Below are positions 54,690-63,800 of a DNA stretch of 64,000 nt, piece after piece. This DNA is from Pectobacterium wasabiae CFBP 3304. GTDB lineage: Bacteria > Pseudomonadota > Gammaproteobacteria > Enterobacterales > Enterobacteriaceae. The stretch lies in NCBI RefSeq assembly GCF_001742185.1, contig NZ_CP015750.1, positions 4,154,001 to 4,218,000 of the forward strand. The letters are read 5' to 3'. Position 1 is the stretch's first letter, and every line of letters starts with the position of its first letter. The translations under genes were made by a program, and so were the position numbers. Below the pieces are notes generated by a model. The model did not search any database. It had not been told where the DNA came from and saw nothing but the letters and a program-made list of their open reading frames with translations.

Positions 54690-55133
54690 CTACTCACAAC
54701 CAAGAGCAGAGTCTTTATCACAGGCTAATTTTGACGACAAATCACTAAGGCGGTCAATACCAACGGACTTACAATCGTGAACAGATTCTTTTTTGGTCTT
54801 CAGATTCGTAACACTAACTCCACGACTTTCATTCTCATCTTCATAATTACTGAATATCGTGTATTTATATCCTGCATTTACAAACGACACGTTGAAGTAA
54901 TCAGTTTGAAATCGTGAATAATGACTGTATTTAAACCCTGAAAAATCATTACCTTTTGACTCATAGTTAAATTCACTTTTGCGATCTTTCGTTAAGGTGT
55001 ACTGGAGTACACCTTTGTCTTCATCTAATTTAATGGTTCCCTTTGCTGTATCGCATGAGAAATACTCATCATTTGCAAACGATGAACCGCATAGAAACAT
55101 TGCAACTAACACCACAAATTTATAATTATGCAT
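54690..55133 (-). CDS. Exported protein of unknown function
   Basis: 147-residue protein with signal peptide (MHNYKFVVLVAMFLCGSSFA-ND) and a mature hydrophilic, Tyr- and Asp/Glu-rich domain. The mature part has four cysteines (YFSCDTAK, HDCKSVG, LACDKD, LGCE) that could pair in the periplasm. It lies immediately outside the prophage on the dif-distal side and is AT-rich. No family recognised. Confidence 0.65.
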   Translation of the reverse strand: MHNYKFVVLVAMFLCGSSFANDEYFSCDTAKGTIKLDEDKGVLQYTLTKDRKSEFNYESKGNDFSGFKYSHYSRFQTDYFNVSFVNAGYKYTIFSNYEDENESRGVSVTNLKTKKESVHDCKSVGIDRLSDLSSKLACDKDSALGCE

Positions 55134-55440
55134 TATAATTTTTCTCCATTTTTAAATCATATCCTTTTTGACGCTTCCCGTTGTATCTTTTGGCGAATGA
55201 GAGCCAATCCTTAGAACATAGCGATTTCAGTAAAACACTGTCCGCCTCGATGAAGCTAACAAACACTTTTAATCCAGCCAACTACAGGAACGGCTCTGCC
55301 AGCAAAAGTACCGATCCTGCTATAAATTTATTAGGATTCCCCCTTAATAACTCACTCGGATTGTTCTTAATTATTTACTGCGCTATGCCATTTATTCTTA
55401 ATATCTCAAACAAATAAAAATATTAACGATGGAGCGAACA

Positions 55441-55641
55441 ATGACCTTCCCTAAACGTTATCCTTCAGAAGCGCTGCAAAATGCATTACAGCGTGAACTG
55501 ACGACTGCTCTTGTTAATACTTCGGCATTTGCTGGCAGTGCGTTGACTGGCACAATCCGCAACCCAAATAATATTAAGACCTCTGGGCAGTACATTATTG
55601 GCCTGATTCAGTCATTTTCCTTTACAGGAAGTAATTGGTAA
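55441..55641 (+). CDS. Small protein of unknown function
   Basis: 66-residue product from ATG 55441, with ggag 6 bp upstream (an ATG four codons earlier overlaps the ribosome-binding site). Short amphipathic N-terminus (FPKRYPSEALQNALQREL) and Ser/Thr-rich tail. It ends one base before the next gene, so the two are probably co-translated. No family recognised. Confidence 0.5.
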   Translation: MTFPKRYPSEALQNALQRELTTALVNTSAFAGSALTGTIRNPNNIKTSGQYIIGLIQSFSFTGSNW

Positions 55642-55642
55642 A

Positions 55643-56239
55643 ATGATGAAATATATAGTCAGAAGCCTTACGTTAAGTGCAGTTGTTGCTGATAAAATAA
55701 AAACAAACGATCCTGAACAGCTTGAAAAATTGAAAAATAGTTTAAAGTACAGGCTTGGGCTACCGGCTGGATGGCATATGATAGGGTTGCCGTTGATTGC
55801 CAGTATGATCTTGGCTGTCGTGAGCTTTGCCCTTCCCCAACCTTTCATCTGGTTAGCGATATTTAGCTGGCTGGATTTACCACAATACGCAGTTATGGCT
55901 GCTATTGTTCCTGCAGCATTTCTTTACAGTGCCATCACTATTATCGCGGTGGTGTTAATTTCGCGAGGTTTTTTAGCTGCGATAAAAATCTATCTGTTTA
56001 TGCTTTTTCTGACAGCTTTAGTCGCCATCATTTACTTCCTGTCGGCATTTGTGCCTGCGCTGTTTGGCGCTGAACGCAAACTGTGGTTTGTCATCAGTTC
56101 GCTTGTTGGATTGGTTTTTATTAGCTGTAGTATTAAATGCATTAATAGCGCCATGTTTTTAAGAACTAATGCATTATATTTACACAACAGAGTCTGGCGG
56201 AAGCAACTGAATATCCAGTGGCAGAAACATCTATTTTAA
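55643..56239 (+). CDS. Four-helix membrane protein of unknown function
   Basis: 198-residue protein with a hydrophilic N-terminal 50 residues (VVADKIKTNDPEQLEKLKNS), then four or more membrane helices and a basic C-terminus (RVWRKQLNIQWQKHLF). Starts one base after the preceding 66-codon gene. No family recognised; the pair could be a toxin/immunity or stress module, but nothing in the sequence proves this. Confidence 0.6.
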   Translation: MMKYIVRSLTLSAVVADKIKTNDPEQLEKLKNSLKYRLGLPAGWHMIGLPLIASMILAVVSFALPQPFIWLAIFSWLDLPQYAVMAAIVPAAFLYSAITIIAVVLISRGFLAAIKIYLFMLFLTALVAIIYFLSAFVPALFGAERKLWFVISSLVGLVFISCSIKCINSAMFLRTNALYLHNRVWRKQLNIQWQKHLF

Positions 56240-56369
56240 AGCGATAAAATAGCCCTATTCTACATTGGTGAATAATTTTCACCGAATGGTGCAGGTTATT
56301 GGGCATAGTGAAGAACTGAAAGGTTATTTATCATTTCGGCGTCTCTCTTAAAATGTAAAGGACGTCAAA

Positions 56370-56774
56370 ATGAAAAAAATAGAAGATATTATTATGCCTG
56401 TCACCAATAAGGCGTTATATGAGCGAAATCGTTACTCGGCAGCGATAAAGTCCAGTGGATTTCTTTTTGTTTCAGGCCAGGTCGGCTGTCGTGAAGATGG
56501 ATCCCCTGCCCCTGGGCTTGAGCAGGAGGTTCGCCTGGCTTTTGAAAACCTCAACAGTGTACTCTCCGCTGGAGGATGCTCTTTTGCCGATGTTGTTGAT
56601 GTCACTTTTTATCTGGTTTCACCTGAAGCTATCATTGAGACCATTTGGAAAGTGCTACCGGAATTTTGGGGGCCGGCACCCTGGCCGGCAGTAACCGCCG
56701 TCGGTGTCACCTGGCTTTCCGGCTTTCAGTTTGAAATAAAAGTGACTGCTCGCTTGCCGGATAACGCGCTTTAA
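56370..56774 (+). CDS. RidA family protein lacking the catalytic arginine
   Basis: About 126-134-residue YjgF/YER057c/UK114-family protein: SGFLFVSGQVGCREDGSPAPGLEQEVRLAFENLNSVL (56455-56565), then VVDVTFYLV and FEIKVTARLP. In E. coli RidA an Arg (position 105, PARSCVEVARLP) clamps the imine substrate; the aligned segment here, WPAVTAVGVTW, has Ala. It is therefore unlikely to be a classical 2-aminoacrylate deaminase. Its last 68 bp overlap the convergent LysR gene. Confidence 0.85.
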   Translation: MKKIEDIIMPVTNKALYERNRYSAAIKSSGFLFVSGQVGCREDGSPAPGLEQEVRLAFENLNSVLSAGGCSFADVVDVTFYLVSPEAIIETIWKVLPEFWGPAPWPAVTAVGVTWLSGFQFEIKVTARLPDNAL

Positions 56775-57660
56775 TCATATCGACCAGTGCCCGTAAACTT
56801 GCGGGCATATGCCGGTTTGCCGGGAAATAGAGGCTCAGCCCTGTAATTGACAGTGACCAAGGCTCAAGTACCACCAATAGTTCGCCGTGCCTCAACGCGG
56901 CATCAGCATGTACCTCTGCGACGTAGGCTATCCCCATTCCTCGCTTTGCCGCATCAATCATCATAGCCGGTGTGTTGAGCGTCAGCGTACCAGGGACATC
57001 CAGACAAATATCCTGGCCATGCTGGGAGAACTCCCAGCGAAAGCGTTTGCCACTAGGCAGCCGTTGACGAATACAATGATGGTGAGCCAGTTCTTCAGGC
57101 GTTTGTGGGGCTGGATGTGTTGCCAGATAGTCAGGTGACGCAACTGCTAAAAATCGAATGTCCTCACTCAGCCTGACGGCAATCATATCCATTGGAACAT
57201 CATCAGCTAAGCGAATTCCCGCATCAAATCCTTCAGCCACAATATCACTGAAAGTGCCATCAACCACTAAATCTAGCTCTACCAGTGGATAGCGTGCCTG
57301 ATATTCGCTGATAAATGTGCCGATCAATTGCGAGATACCTTCCTCTCCTCCGTTAATACGCAGTGTGCCGAGTACCTGACCCTGCGTATCCGCAACTTCG
57401 TGCAGCGCCTGTTCCAACCCGGTGATATGCGGGGAAATACGTTGTAATAACTGATGACCGGCTTCTGTTAACGCAATGCTGCGTGTGGTGCGGTGTAGTA
57501 GGCGAATTTGTAGTTGTGCTTCCAGATTTCGGATAGCGTGACTTAATGCAGAACGCGTGATGCCAGTAAAATCGGCCGCACGGCGAAAACTTTTTTGCTC
57601 GGCAATAGCTATAAATGCTTTTAAATCAGAGAATGTTGGGTTTTTTCTGTGAGATTTCAT
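56707..57660 (-). CDS. LysR-family transcriptional regulator
   Basis: 317-residue LysR regulator. The helix-turn-helix is in SFRRAADFTGITRSALSHAIRNLEAQLQIRLLHRTTRS (57480-57600). The C-terminal effector domain contains GTLRINGGEEGISQL, ADDVPMDMIAVRLSED and AKRGMGIAYVAEVH. Members of this subgroup regulate adjacent oxidoreductases or detoxification genes; here the partner may be the convergent RidA gene, whose 3' end it overlaps by 68 bp. Confidence 0.92.
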   Translation of the reverse strand: MKSHRKNPTFSDLKAFIAIAEQKSFRRAADFTGITRSALSHAIRNLEAQLQIRLLHRTTRSIALTEAGHQLLQRISPHITGLEQALHEVADTQGQVLGTLRINGGEEGISQLIGTFISEYQARYPLVELDLVVDGTFSDIVAEGFDAGIRLADDVPMDMIAVRLSEDIRFLAVASPDYLATHPAPQTPEELAHHHCIRQRLPSGKRFRWEFSQHGQDICLDVPGTLTLNTPAMMIDAAKRGMGIAYVAEVHADAALRHGELLVVLEPWSLSITGLSLYFPANRHMPASLRALVDMIKARYPASEQSLLFQTESRKAR

Positions 57661-57854
57661 ATTGTTATTGTGACCGATGAGTCATTAGTCTCAGGCGATA
57701 GTGCCTGAATGTGAAGACATTTTCTAGATACTCACTACGGATGGATTGAATAGAAAAACTCCCACGTCCTAATGAAGCCCCCCGTAATTTATCTGGGCCT
57801 CTGTGCGTTTTCCTCTACAATGTGTTTTCCAGCACGCTTATCAGGTCCATCCCC

Positions 57855-58121
57855 ATGCCCAGACTGACTCAGAAAGACATGACAGAAAGTGAACAACGTC
57901 AGCTTAAGACGTTACTCGATCAGGCGAGAAAAAAACAGGACCGCCCGCTGACCAACTCTGAAAGTAATCATATTAAAGACGATTACATCGATAAGCTGAT
58001 GAAGGAACGTGAAGCCGTGGCAAAACAAGCACGGGCAGAGAAGAAGAAAAATAAGTTTAAACCTGATTCATCAACAACGTATGAATGGTCCGCGAATACA
58101 AATTTACGAGGCCGTCGCTAA
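57855..58121 (+). CDS. yjbD: YjbD-like DUF3811 protein
   Basis: 88-residue basic, highly charged cytoplasmic protein. The sequence RLTQKDMTESEQRQLKTLL, LTNSESNHIKDDYIDKLM and the terminal YEWSANTNLRGRR match E. coli YjbD. ATG 57855 corresponds to the family start; the 11-codon extension is discarded. A strong terminator follows. Function unknown. Confidence 0.9.
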   Translation: MPRLTQKDMTESEQRQLKTLLDQARKKQDRPLTNSESNHIKDDYIDKLMKEREAVAKQARAEKKKNKFKPDSSTTYEWSANTNLRGRR

Positions 58122-58142
58122 CCACCCTGCACCGTTAGACGT

Positions 58143-58174
58143 GCTATCCGGCACCCATATGGTGGCCGGATAGC
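58143..58174 (+). terminator. Terminator after yjbD
   Basis: Perfect 9-bp stem gctatccgg / ccggatagc followed by tgtatttctttttta; its T run also fits yjbD transcription. Confidence 0.85.
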
Positions 58175-58186
58175 TGTATTTCTTTT

Positions 58187-60160
58187 TTACTTTAATAACG
58201 CATGGGGTAAAGCGTGCTGCTGTTCCAGGCGGAAATGTTCTATCGTTTGCGCCAATAGCATGGACTGATCTTCCAGTGAACTGGCTGCGGCAGACATCTG
58301 CTGTACCAGCGCGGAGTTTTGCTGCGTGACGCCATCCATTTCATTAACGGCAATCGTTACCTGACTGATGCCTTTCGCCTGCTCATCCGACGCGGTGACA
58401 ATCTCACCGATGATACTTTGTACTGAACTGACTGCATGCGTCATATCCTGCATGGTTTTACCCGCATCGTTTACCAGTTTAACGCCGCTTTCAACGCGCT
58501 GACTGGATTCCTCGATCAATGTGGCAATCTCTTTTACCGCACTGGCGCTGCGCTGTGCCAGATTGCGAACTTCCGATGCCACGACGGCGAATCCTCGCCC
58601 CTGCTCACCTGCTCGCGCCGCCTCAACCGCCGCGTTCAACGCCAGAATATTGGTCTGAAAAGCGATGCTGTTAATCATAGAGGTAATGTCGCCAATCTTC
58701 TTCGCACTATCATCAATCTGCGACATCGTCTGCACCACTTGGCTGACCAGCGATTCACCGCGCAGTGCGATCTTCGTGGCATTCTCTGTTAGCGTCGTGG
58801 CCTGATGGGCGTTGTTGGCATTGTGTTTCACCGTAGCAGTGATCTCTTCCATGCTCGCCGCCGTTTGCTCAAGCGCAGCAGCCTGCTGCTCAGTGCGCGA
58901 GGCAAGATTGAGGTTGCCACTGGCAATTTCCGCTGCACCTTGTCGCACGGAATCACTGGCATCTTTGATCTGCCCAACCACCTGGCGCAGTTGCGATTGC
59001 ATCGTATGCAGCGCGAAGAACAGGCTGCTGCGATCGTTGGCTTTCACGTCAATCACATTACTCAACCGTCCTTCCGCAACAGACAGCGCGATGGTTGCGG
59101 CTTCAAGTGGCTCACCACCAATCGGTTTAAGCACTTTACGGCTGAATACCCAGCCCAGCAGCGCGCTCACCAACAGAATGCTGATCGCCATCATGATCAC
59201 CGCGTTTATTAACTGGCGCTCAGACGCGGCCATTACCTGACTCACTGGCGCAACAATCCCGAGATACCACTTCTCCGTGCTGTTGCCGATGGTGACCGGC
59301 TGCCAGGTAACCAGCGCTTGTTCACCCAGAATCGCATCATCGTGCTGTACCACTGAAGAGGTGAAATTGTCCGTCGGCCCTTGCCAGGCTTTGCTCGTCA
59401 GAGATTTATCAGGATAAGAGATAACTTTACCCGCGCTGGATAACAGCATCGCGTATCCACCTCCTTCCCAAGGTTTAATCTGGTTAATTTTTTGCTGCAA
59501 TGACGCAAGAGAAATGTCGGAAGTGACGACGCCCCACAGTTTCCCCTGACTGACAATCGGTGCGGCGACTGACGTCAGCAGCGTTGGAACGCCGTTGTAA
59601 GCATAGGTGTAGGGTTCGATTAGCGTATCTTTCTGGCTCTTTTGCGGCAGCAGGTAGTAATCGCCCTGGCCGGGAGTCAGGTAAGAAAGCAGAGGATGCA
59701 TCGTGTAATTGCCAGCCTGATCGTGGTCAACAAACCAGGCATAGCGGCCTTTCGGTGCCTGACCCGGTTGATCGGCAAATTCAGCATCACGTCCGTCAAA
59801 AACGTTCTCTTCAAAAATAACTGAAACTGAGAGGTACTCTGGGTTATCCCTCAGAGCATATTCCATCATTTTATCGACCACAGCGCGGTCTTTAATGCCT
59901 GCGGATGGCAAAGCAATCAGCCCTTGCCCGAGGTTATGGGCCACATCACGAGCGTAGTTGAGTTCCTGTTGAATTCTCAGGGCTTCGCTTTGGGCGATTT
60001 GCTGTAAATAACGCTCGGCCAAAGATTTTTGTTCACTACTGGACTGCCAACTGAGTACGCCAATGGTGACAGCGAAACCGAGTGCGATGGTGAATGCGCC
60101 AGTTAACAATACCTGGGCGCGGGTGCTCATTGTCTTTTTTTGTATTAATTGCGTGGCCAT
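58187..60160 (-). CDS. Methyl-accepting chemotaxis protein with double-Cache sensor
   Basis: 657-residue chemoreceptor. TM1 is near residues 15-35. A periplasmic dCache-type ligand domain (about 38-280, with [17 protein letters not shown] and [14 protein letters not shown]) precedes TM2 near 295-315 and a HAMP region ([27 protein letters not shown]). The signalling hairpin tip is [21 protein letters not shown]. The C-terminus lacks a CheR/CheB-tethering NWETF-type pentapeptide. ATG 60160 follows an aggaga ribosome-binding site. Ligand unknown; dCache receptors often sense amino acids. Confidence 0.94.
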   Translation of the reverse strand: MATQLIQKKTMSTRAQVLLTGAFTIALGFAVTIGVLSWQSSSEQKSLAERYLQQIAQSEALRIQQELNYARDVAHNLGQGLIALPSAGIKDRAVVDKMMEYALRDNPEYLSVSVIFEENVFDGRDAEFADQPGQAPKGRYAWFVDHDQAGNYTMHPLLSYLTPGQGDYYLLPQKSQKDTLIEPYTYAYNGVPTLLTSVAAPIVSQGKLWGVVTSDISLASLQQKINQIKPWEGGGYAMLLSSAGKVISYPDKSLTSKAWQGPTDNFTSSVVQHDDAILGEQALVTWQPVTIGNSTEKWYLGIVAPVSQVMAASERQLINAVIMMAISILLVSALLGWVFSRKVLKPIGGEPLEAATIALSVAEGRLSNVIDVKANDRSSLFFALHTMQSQLRQVVGQIKDASDSVRQGAAEIASGNLNLASRTEQQAAALEQTAASMEEITATVKHNANNAHQATTLTENATKIALRGESLVSQVVQTMSQIDDSAKKIGDITSMINSIAFQTNILALNAAVEAARAGEQGRGFAVVASEVRNLAQRSASAVKEIATLIEESSQRVESGVKLVNDAGKTMQDMTHAVSSVQSIIGEIVTASDEQAKGISQVTIAVNEMDGVTQQNSALVQQMSAAASSLEDQSMLLAQTIEHFRLEQQHALPHALLK

Positions 60161-60328
60161 TATGGCTCTCCTGGTGTTGATCTTGATCGTAATCAACATT
60201 CCCTTGCAATGAGTTCCCTGCTATTTGTCTATCGGCGTTTTTTTTTTGAACTTTAGCGGCGCAGGAATGAACAAGGATAAGGGGCGGAGGCCAGCGATCG
60301 TCGGAGATCGTTTTTTTACGTCATAGAC

Positions 60329-60817
60329 TTAACCGCAGTCTGATGATGAGTCAGATTCCAGACTTTTGTGCATATTAAAACCGGTAATTTGGAATCCCTG
60401 TTTTTCATATAAAGCCTTGGCGACCGGGTTATTCGTCGCGACTCTCAGCCCGACTTCGCGAATACCTAACGCAGCGACGGCCACGTCCATCGCTGCCAAT
60501 GAGGCTTTACCAAAACCGCGCCCCCTCCATGCTGGCAGTAGGCTAAAATCAGATACCCAGGCAGAATTTCCGTTCAGAACCACCCACAAATAGCCGATGA
60601 TGACACCTTCGTTATTTAAAGACTGAATGGACCATAATTTATTGGCTGGCGTGTGGCTGCCCTGCGGTAGCGCAATATCGATAGATTGCGTGGCGATCGC
60701 CCTCGCCTTTTCGGCGTCATATCCTCGGGATTCTTGTAAATCCTGAGCATATTCAAGAATAAAGAACTGACGATAGTCGGGATAATCCGACTCATTCATA
60801 TCCGTTAAATTTACCAT
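60329..60817 (-). CDS. GNAT-family N-acetyltransferase
   Basis: 162-residue acetyltransferase. The acetyl-CoA-binding motif A is in FSLLPAWRGRGFGKASLAAMD (Q/R-x-x-G-x-G/A form RGRGFG). Motif B is VGLRVATNNPVAKALYEKQGFQITGFNMHKSL (60365-60460). Substrate unknown. Single gene; the ribosome-binding site is not strong. Confidence 0.9.
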   Translation of the reverse strand: MVNLTDMNESDYPDYRQFFILEYAQDLQESRGYDAEKARAIATQSIDIALPQGSHTPANKLWSIQSLNNEGVIIGYLWVVLNGNSAWVSDFSLLPAWRGRGFGKASLAAMDVAVAALGIREVGLRVATNNPVAKALYEKQGFQITGFNMHKSLESDSSSDCG

Positions 60818-60961
60818 TGCGTTAGCGTTCCCAGAGCAGAGTGACGGCCCGACTTACTGCTGTTATTCAGCATTGACAGCCATCACGTAATTTATTTTCA
60901 GCGTAATCAACATACTGGCACATATTGCGCGGTTCCGATAATACGGAGCCGCGCAAAAACG

Positions 60962-62158
60962 TCAGGATGGAGTTTCAGATGCCGGACTGACCGCACGATC
61001 GCGGGCAGAAGAAGAACAAATAAAGGCCAGAATAACCATGACAAGCACGGGTAACATTGCGATGCGCAACCCTGCAACCTCACCAAGAAAGCCTAATGCA
61101 GGCGGACCGACGAGAAAAGCAAAGTAACCCAATGTTGCGGCAATCGTGACGCGAACGGCGCTGTTTTCGCCACTTCCAGCGGCGGAAATTGTGAGCGGAA
61201 AGCCCAGCGATGCACCAATACCCCAGAAGATAACGGCGGCGGCAGCCAGCAGTGGAGCATCAGAGAAGATCACCAGCGTCAGCCCCAGCGCAGCGGAAGC
61301 GGCACTGAATCGGAGGACATTAACCCTACCGAAGCGATCGACAAAATATCCTCCAGCAAAACGACCCAACGTCATACCCGCCGTAAACCCGACATAAACC
61401 AACGTTCCTGTCGTGTGGCCGAAATTGTGGCCATCGATCATCAGTAACGGTAGCCAGTCGTTAGCAGAGCCTTCAGCAAGCGCCATCGCAAGAATAACCA
61501 CGCCAAGAATCAGCAGGCGACTGTCTTTAAGTTCGTTGAAAACCTGAGTTTTGTAATTTCCTTTATCTGCTTGATCAGAACTTGCCAGATCGCTCAGCCA
61601 CGGCATTTGGCGCATCAGCACAATTGCAGTGAGTGCTGACAGTGCAACGACCGCGACAAAATGCAGCGTCGTATTAACGCCGAATGCCGTCATCGCCATT
61701 CCTGCCAGTGCACCAACCAGCGTACCCAAGCTAAAGAAGCCATGCAGTGTTGTCATCAGGCTTTTCTTCAGATGTTGCTCAAACGCCGCGCCTTCAATGT
61801 TGATGGCGATATCAACCAGACCGACACCCGCACCGAAAATCAACAGTCCCATAAAGGCACTGGGCGTGCTCCGAATCGAAAGCGAAACGGTAAGTATAAG
61901 TAGCCCAAGCAGAAGCAGCAGAAATCCACCGGCCATGGTTTTACGAATGCCGAGGACGTTAATAACTTTACCTGCCCCCAATACACCGAGCATAGAACCG
62001 CATGAAAAACCGAACAGGATCATGCCCATGGTTTCCGTTGAAGCATTCAGAACATCACGCATCACAGGAGTCCGAGTCACCCAGGTTGCCCACGTAAAAC
62101 CGGGAATGAACATTAGCCCGAACAGTGCAAATTTATTGATAGCAGGTTTTGTGGTCAT
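60962..62158 (-). CDS. YbjJ-like MFS transporter
   Basis: 398-residue, 12-helix major facilitator of the YbjJ branch: INKFALFGLMFIPGFTWATWVTRTPVMRDVL (62050-62140), GAGVGLVDIAINIEGAAFEQ and GRFAGGYFVDRFGRVNVLRFS in the second half. E. coli ybjJ also lies beside a TetR-family gene (ybjK/rcdA). A perfect palindrome 22 bp upstream of the ATG is the likely operator through which the neighbouring TetR protein controls it. Confidence 0.9.
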   Translation of the reverse strand: MTTKPAINKFALFGLMFIPGFTWATWVTRTPVMRDVLNASTETMGMILFGFSCGSMLGVLGAGKVINVLGIRKTMAGGFLLLLLGLLILTVSLSIRSTPSAFMGLLIFGAGVGLVDIAINIEGAAFEQHLKKSLMTTLHGFFSLGTLVGALAGMAMTAFGVNTTLHFVAVVALSALTAIVLMRQMPWLSDLASSDQADKGNYKTQVFNELKDSRLLILGVVILAMALAEGSANDWLPLLMIDGHNFGHTTGTLVYVGFTAGMTLGRFAGGYFVDRFGRVNVLRFSAASAALGLTLVIFSDAPLLAAAAVIFWGIGASLGFPLTISAAGSGENSAVRVTIAATLGYFAFLVGPPALGFLGEVAGLRIAMLPVLVMVILAFICSSSARDRAVSPASETPS

Positions 62159-62180
62159 AGCTTTTGGCGTCTTTATTTAA

Positions 62181-62208
62181 AGTTATTCGTACATATGTAC
62201 GAATAACT
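62181..62208. promoter_or_regulatory. Perfect 28-bp palindrome, probable TetR-family operator
   Basis: Each half is AGTTATTCGTACAT; the two halves form an uninterrupted 28-bp dyad. It lies 23-50 bp upstream of the MFS start, overlapping where the promoter should be, and 88 bp beyond the stop of the TetR gene. Confidence 0.85.
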
Positions 62209-62295
62209 ATCGCACAGATATGCACCGCTTTGCACCTGTTTCATTACGTTCTTTTTTTCACGGGAAGAGGTTTGGCAAGATCGCGCCAGACGGTA

Positions 62296-62850
62296 TCAGG
62301 ATGTTAGTTTTATCACCGTATTGAGAATGTCTTCGCGGCTAACAGCTTCATTGTTGAGATAATTATGGATCGTGTACCCTTCAATCATTGCATCTAATGA
62401 GCACGCGGTCGCAATATTGAAATGGAGGTGGAGTGATTTTCTGCTGCGCGTCATCCACTCCTGCAATATCAGCCGATACTCTTCTTTCCGCGATGCCAAC
62501 GCATACAGTTCAAAGCTTAATGTTAGATGACGCGGTGTCGCCCAGATATCTCCACAAATCAGATCAACCACCGCTTCGCGCGCGCTCTCGATGTCTTTTG
62601 CCTGCGTGAGGCGGACGCGGAATGCGTGTGATATACCATCAACCATATAAACGAACGCGCTGTTCAGCAGTAATTCAATATTGCTATAGCGATAGGTCAG
62701 CGTCCCTGGCGACAACCCAGCCTGCTGCGCTATTTTTCGGTAGGTTGCCCCTCGAACGCCATGATCCAGAATGACCTCCAGTGCAGCCTCAAGAATTCTG
62801 TGCGGTGTATCTTTGCCATCATGCGTTACATCCTGTGATGGTGACGTCAT
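62296..62850 (-). CDS. TetR-family regulator (YbjK/RcdA-like)
   Basis: 184-residue repressor-type protein. The N-terminal TetR helix-turn-helix is HRILEAALEVILDHGVRGATYRKIAQQAGLSPGTLTYRYSNIELLL (62665-62800), where family members have YYFxxK/D. The ligand domain includes YALASRKEEYRLILQEWMTRS and LDAMIEGYTIHNYL, similar to E. coli RcdA. Upstream of, and co-oriented with, the MFS gene. Confidence 0.9.
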   Translation of the reverse strand: MTSPSQDVTHDGKDTPHRILEAALEVILDHGVRGATYRKIAQQAGLSPGTLTYRYSNIELLLNSAFVYMVDGISHAFRVRLTQAKDIESAREAVVDLICGDIWATPRHLTLSFELYALASRKEEYRLILQEWMTRSRKSLHLHFNIATACSLDAMIEGYTIHNYLNNEAVSREDILNTVIKLTS

Positions 62851-62904
62851 TCTGTTCCCCCTTAACTAGCAATCCTGACGATCATAACCTTTATAACGAA
62901 AAAA

Positions 62905-62935
62905 GCCGCCAGTGAGTTCAAACCTCACTGGCGGC
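62905..62935 (-). terminator. Strong terminator after cybC
   Basis: Perfect 12-bp stem gccgccagtgag / ctcactggcggc with a 7-nt loop and a minus-strand T run (ttttttcg), between cybC and the TetR gene. Confidence 0.95.
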
Positions 62936-62956
62936 TTATGGTAAACGAAAAGCGGC

Positions 62957-63352
62957 TTAGCCTCTCAATTTACTGTGATATTCACCTTTCAAGGTGTTGA
63001 TTTCTGCTAATGCCGCTTTGGCTTCGCTCAGCTTACCGGCATCCGCCAGAGCCTGAGCGCTATCGACTTTTTGCAAAATCTTATCCAGACCTTCCACATA
63101 GGCTTTTCTGTCTGGGCCATCAGCCGGCTGCTTGGCGAAATCAGGCGGCACTTGCGTTTTGGCGTTCACAACATGCTCACGGAATGTGCTCAGTGCGGTT
63201 TTCAACGCTGCGGCATCATCCGCTTTAGTGGCGGCAGTATAACTTTTTTGCATACCGCGCATGTCTTCCGACACGGTCGCATTTGCTAAAACAGGTGTCA
63301 GCAAACTACCGGCCAACAGCACAGAAAAACAGATCTTGGTCATTCTATTCAT
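62957..63352 (-). CDS. cybC: Cytochrome b562
   Basis: 131-residue periplasmic four-helix-bundle heme protein with a signal peptide of about 26 residues (MNRMTKICFSVLLAGSLLTP to ANA-T). The axial ligands are retained: a Met near the mature N-terminus (SEDMRGMQKSY, either Met) and the His near the C-terminus (GEYHSKLRG). Both align with Met7 and His102 of E. coli b562. The electron-transfer partner is unknown. Own terminator downstream. Confidence 0.93.
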   Translation of the reverse strand: MNRMTKICFSVLLAGSLLTPVLANATVSEDMRGMQKSYTAATKADDAAALKTALSTFREHVVNAKTQVPPDFAKQPADGPDRKAYVEGLDKILQKVDSAQALADAGKLSEAKAALAEINTLKGEYHSKLRG

Positions 63353-63565
63353 CTTGAACTCTCGCTTGTGTTCTACAGCACGACATACTCAGAGAATCTG
63401 ACCACCACAAGCTGGCCAGCCCAATATTTCTCTTGTTATTTATATTGCGTCCTACGCCACGACCAGATAAGCAGTAATGGCAATTCTGATTTTATGGTTA
63501 TTATCGTAAAAATGTTAAATTATTTTTAATCATTTCGCCTTTTTTGATTGGATAAATGTAAAAAA

Positions 63566-63589
63566 GCTCACCAGTATCATCTGGTAAGC
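63566..63589 (-). terminator. Terminator behind the OsmC remnant
   Basis: Stem gctcaccag / ctggtaagc (one mismatch) with a six-base loop, then a minus-strand T run (ttttttac). It still sits where the vanished gene's transcript would end. Confidence 0.8.
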
Positions 63590-63625
63590 CCTTTTATCGA
63601 CCTCATATGTCGTCACGCCCACTCG

Positions 63626-63800
63626 TTAGTTCAACTGATCGTCCAGCGTAATCTCGGCCTTAAGCACTGTTAACATGGGGCAACCTGCTTTCGCTTTTTG
63701 GATAGTCTTATCGAACGAGGCTCATCAATCTTCGCTAGTTTCACCATGCTGTGAAGCGCGATGTTGGAGCGTAAGCATGTAATCGTCATGCCCTTTAAAC
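63626..63800 (-). pseudogene. OsmC-family peroxiredoxin remnant
   Basis: On the minus strand one frame reads LHSMVKLAKIDEP and, after a one-base shift, the next reads FDKTIQKAKAGCPMLTVL then KAEITLDDQLN and stop (63626). This is the characteristic C-terminus of OsmC-like hydroperoxide reductases, including the conserved resolving Cys in AGCP. No upstream N-terminal half was found before the AT-rich region, so the gene is both truncated and frameshifted. Confidence 0.7.

Noticed and set aside
55181..55417. 78-codon plus-strand frame
   Set aside because: No ribosome-binding site, atypical composition and a hydrophobic tail only; not enough to call a gene.
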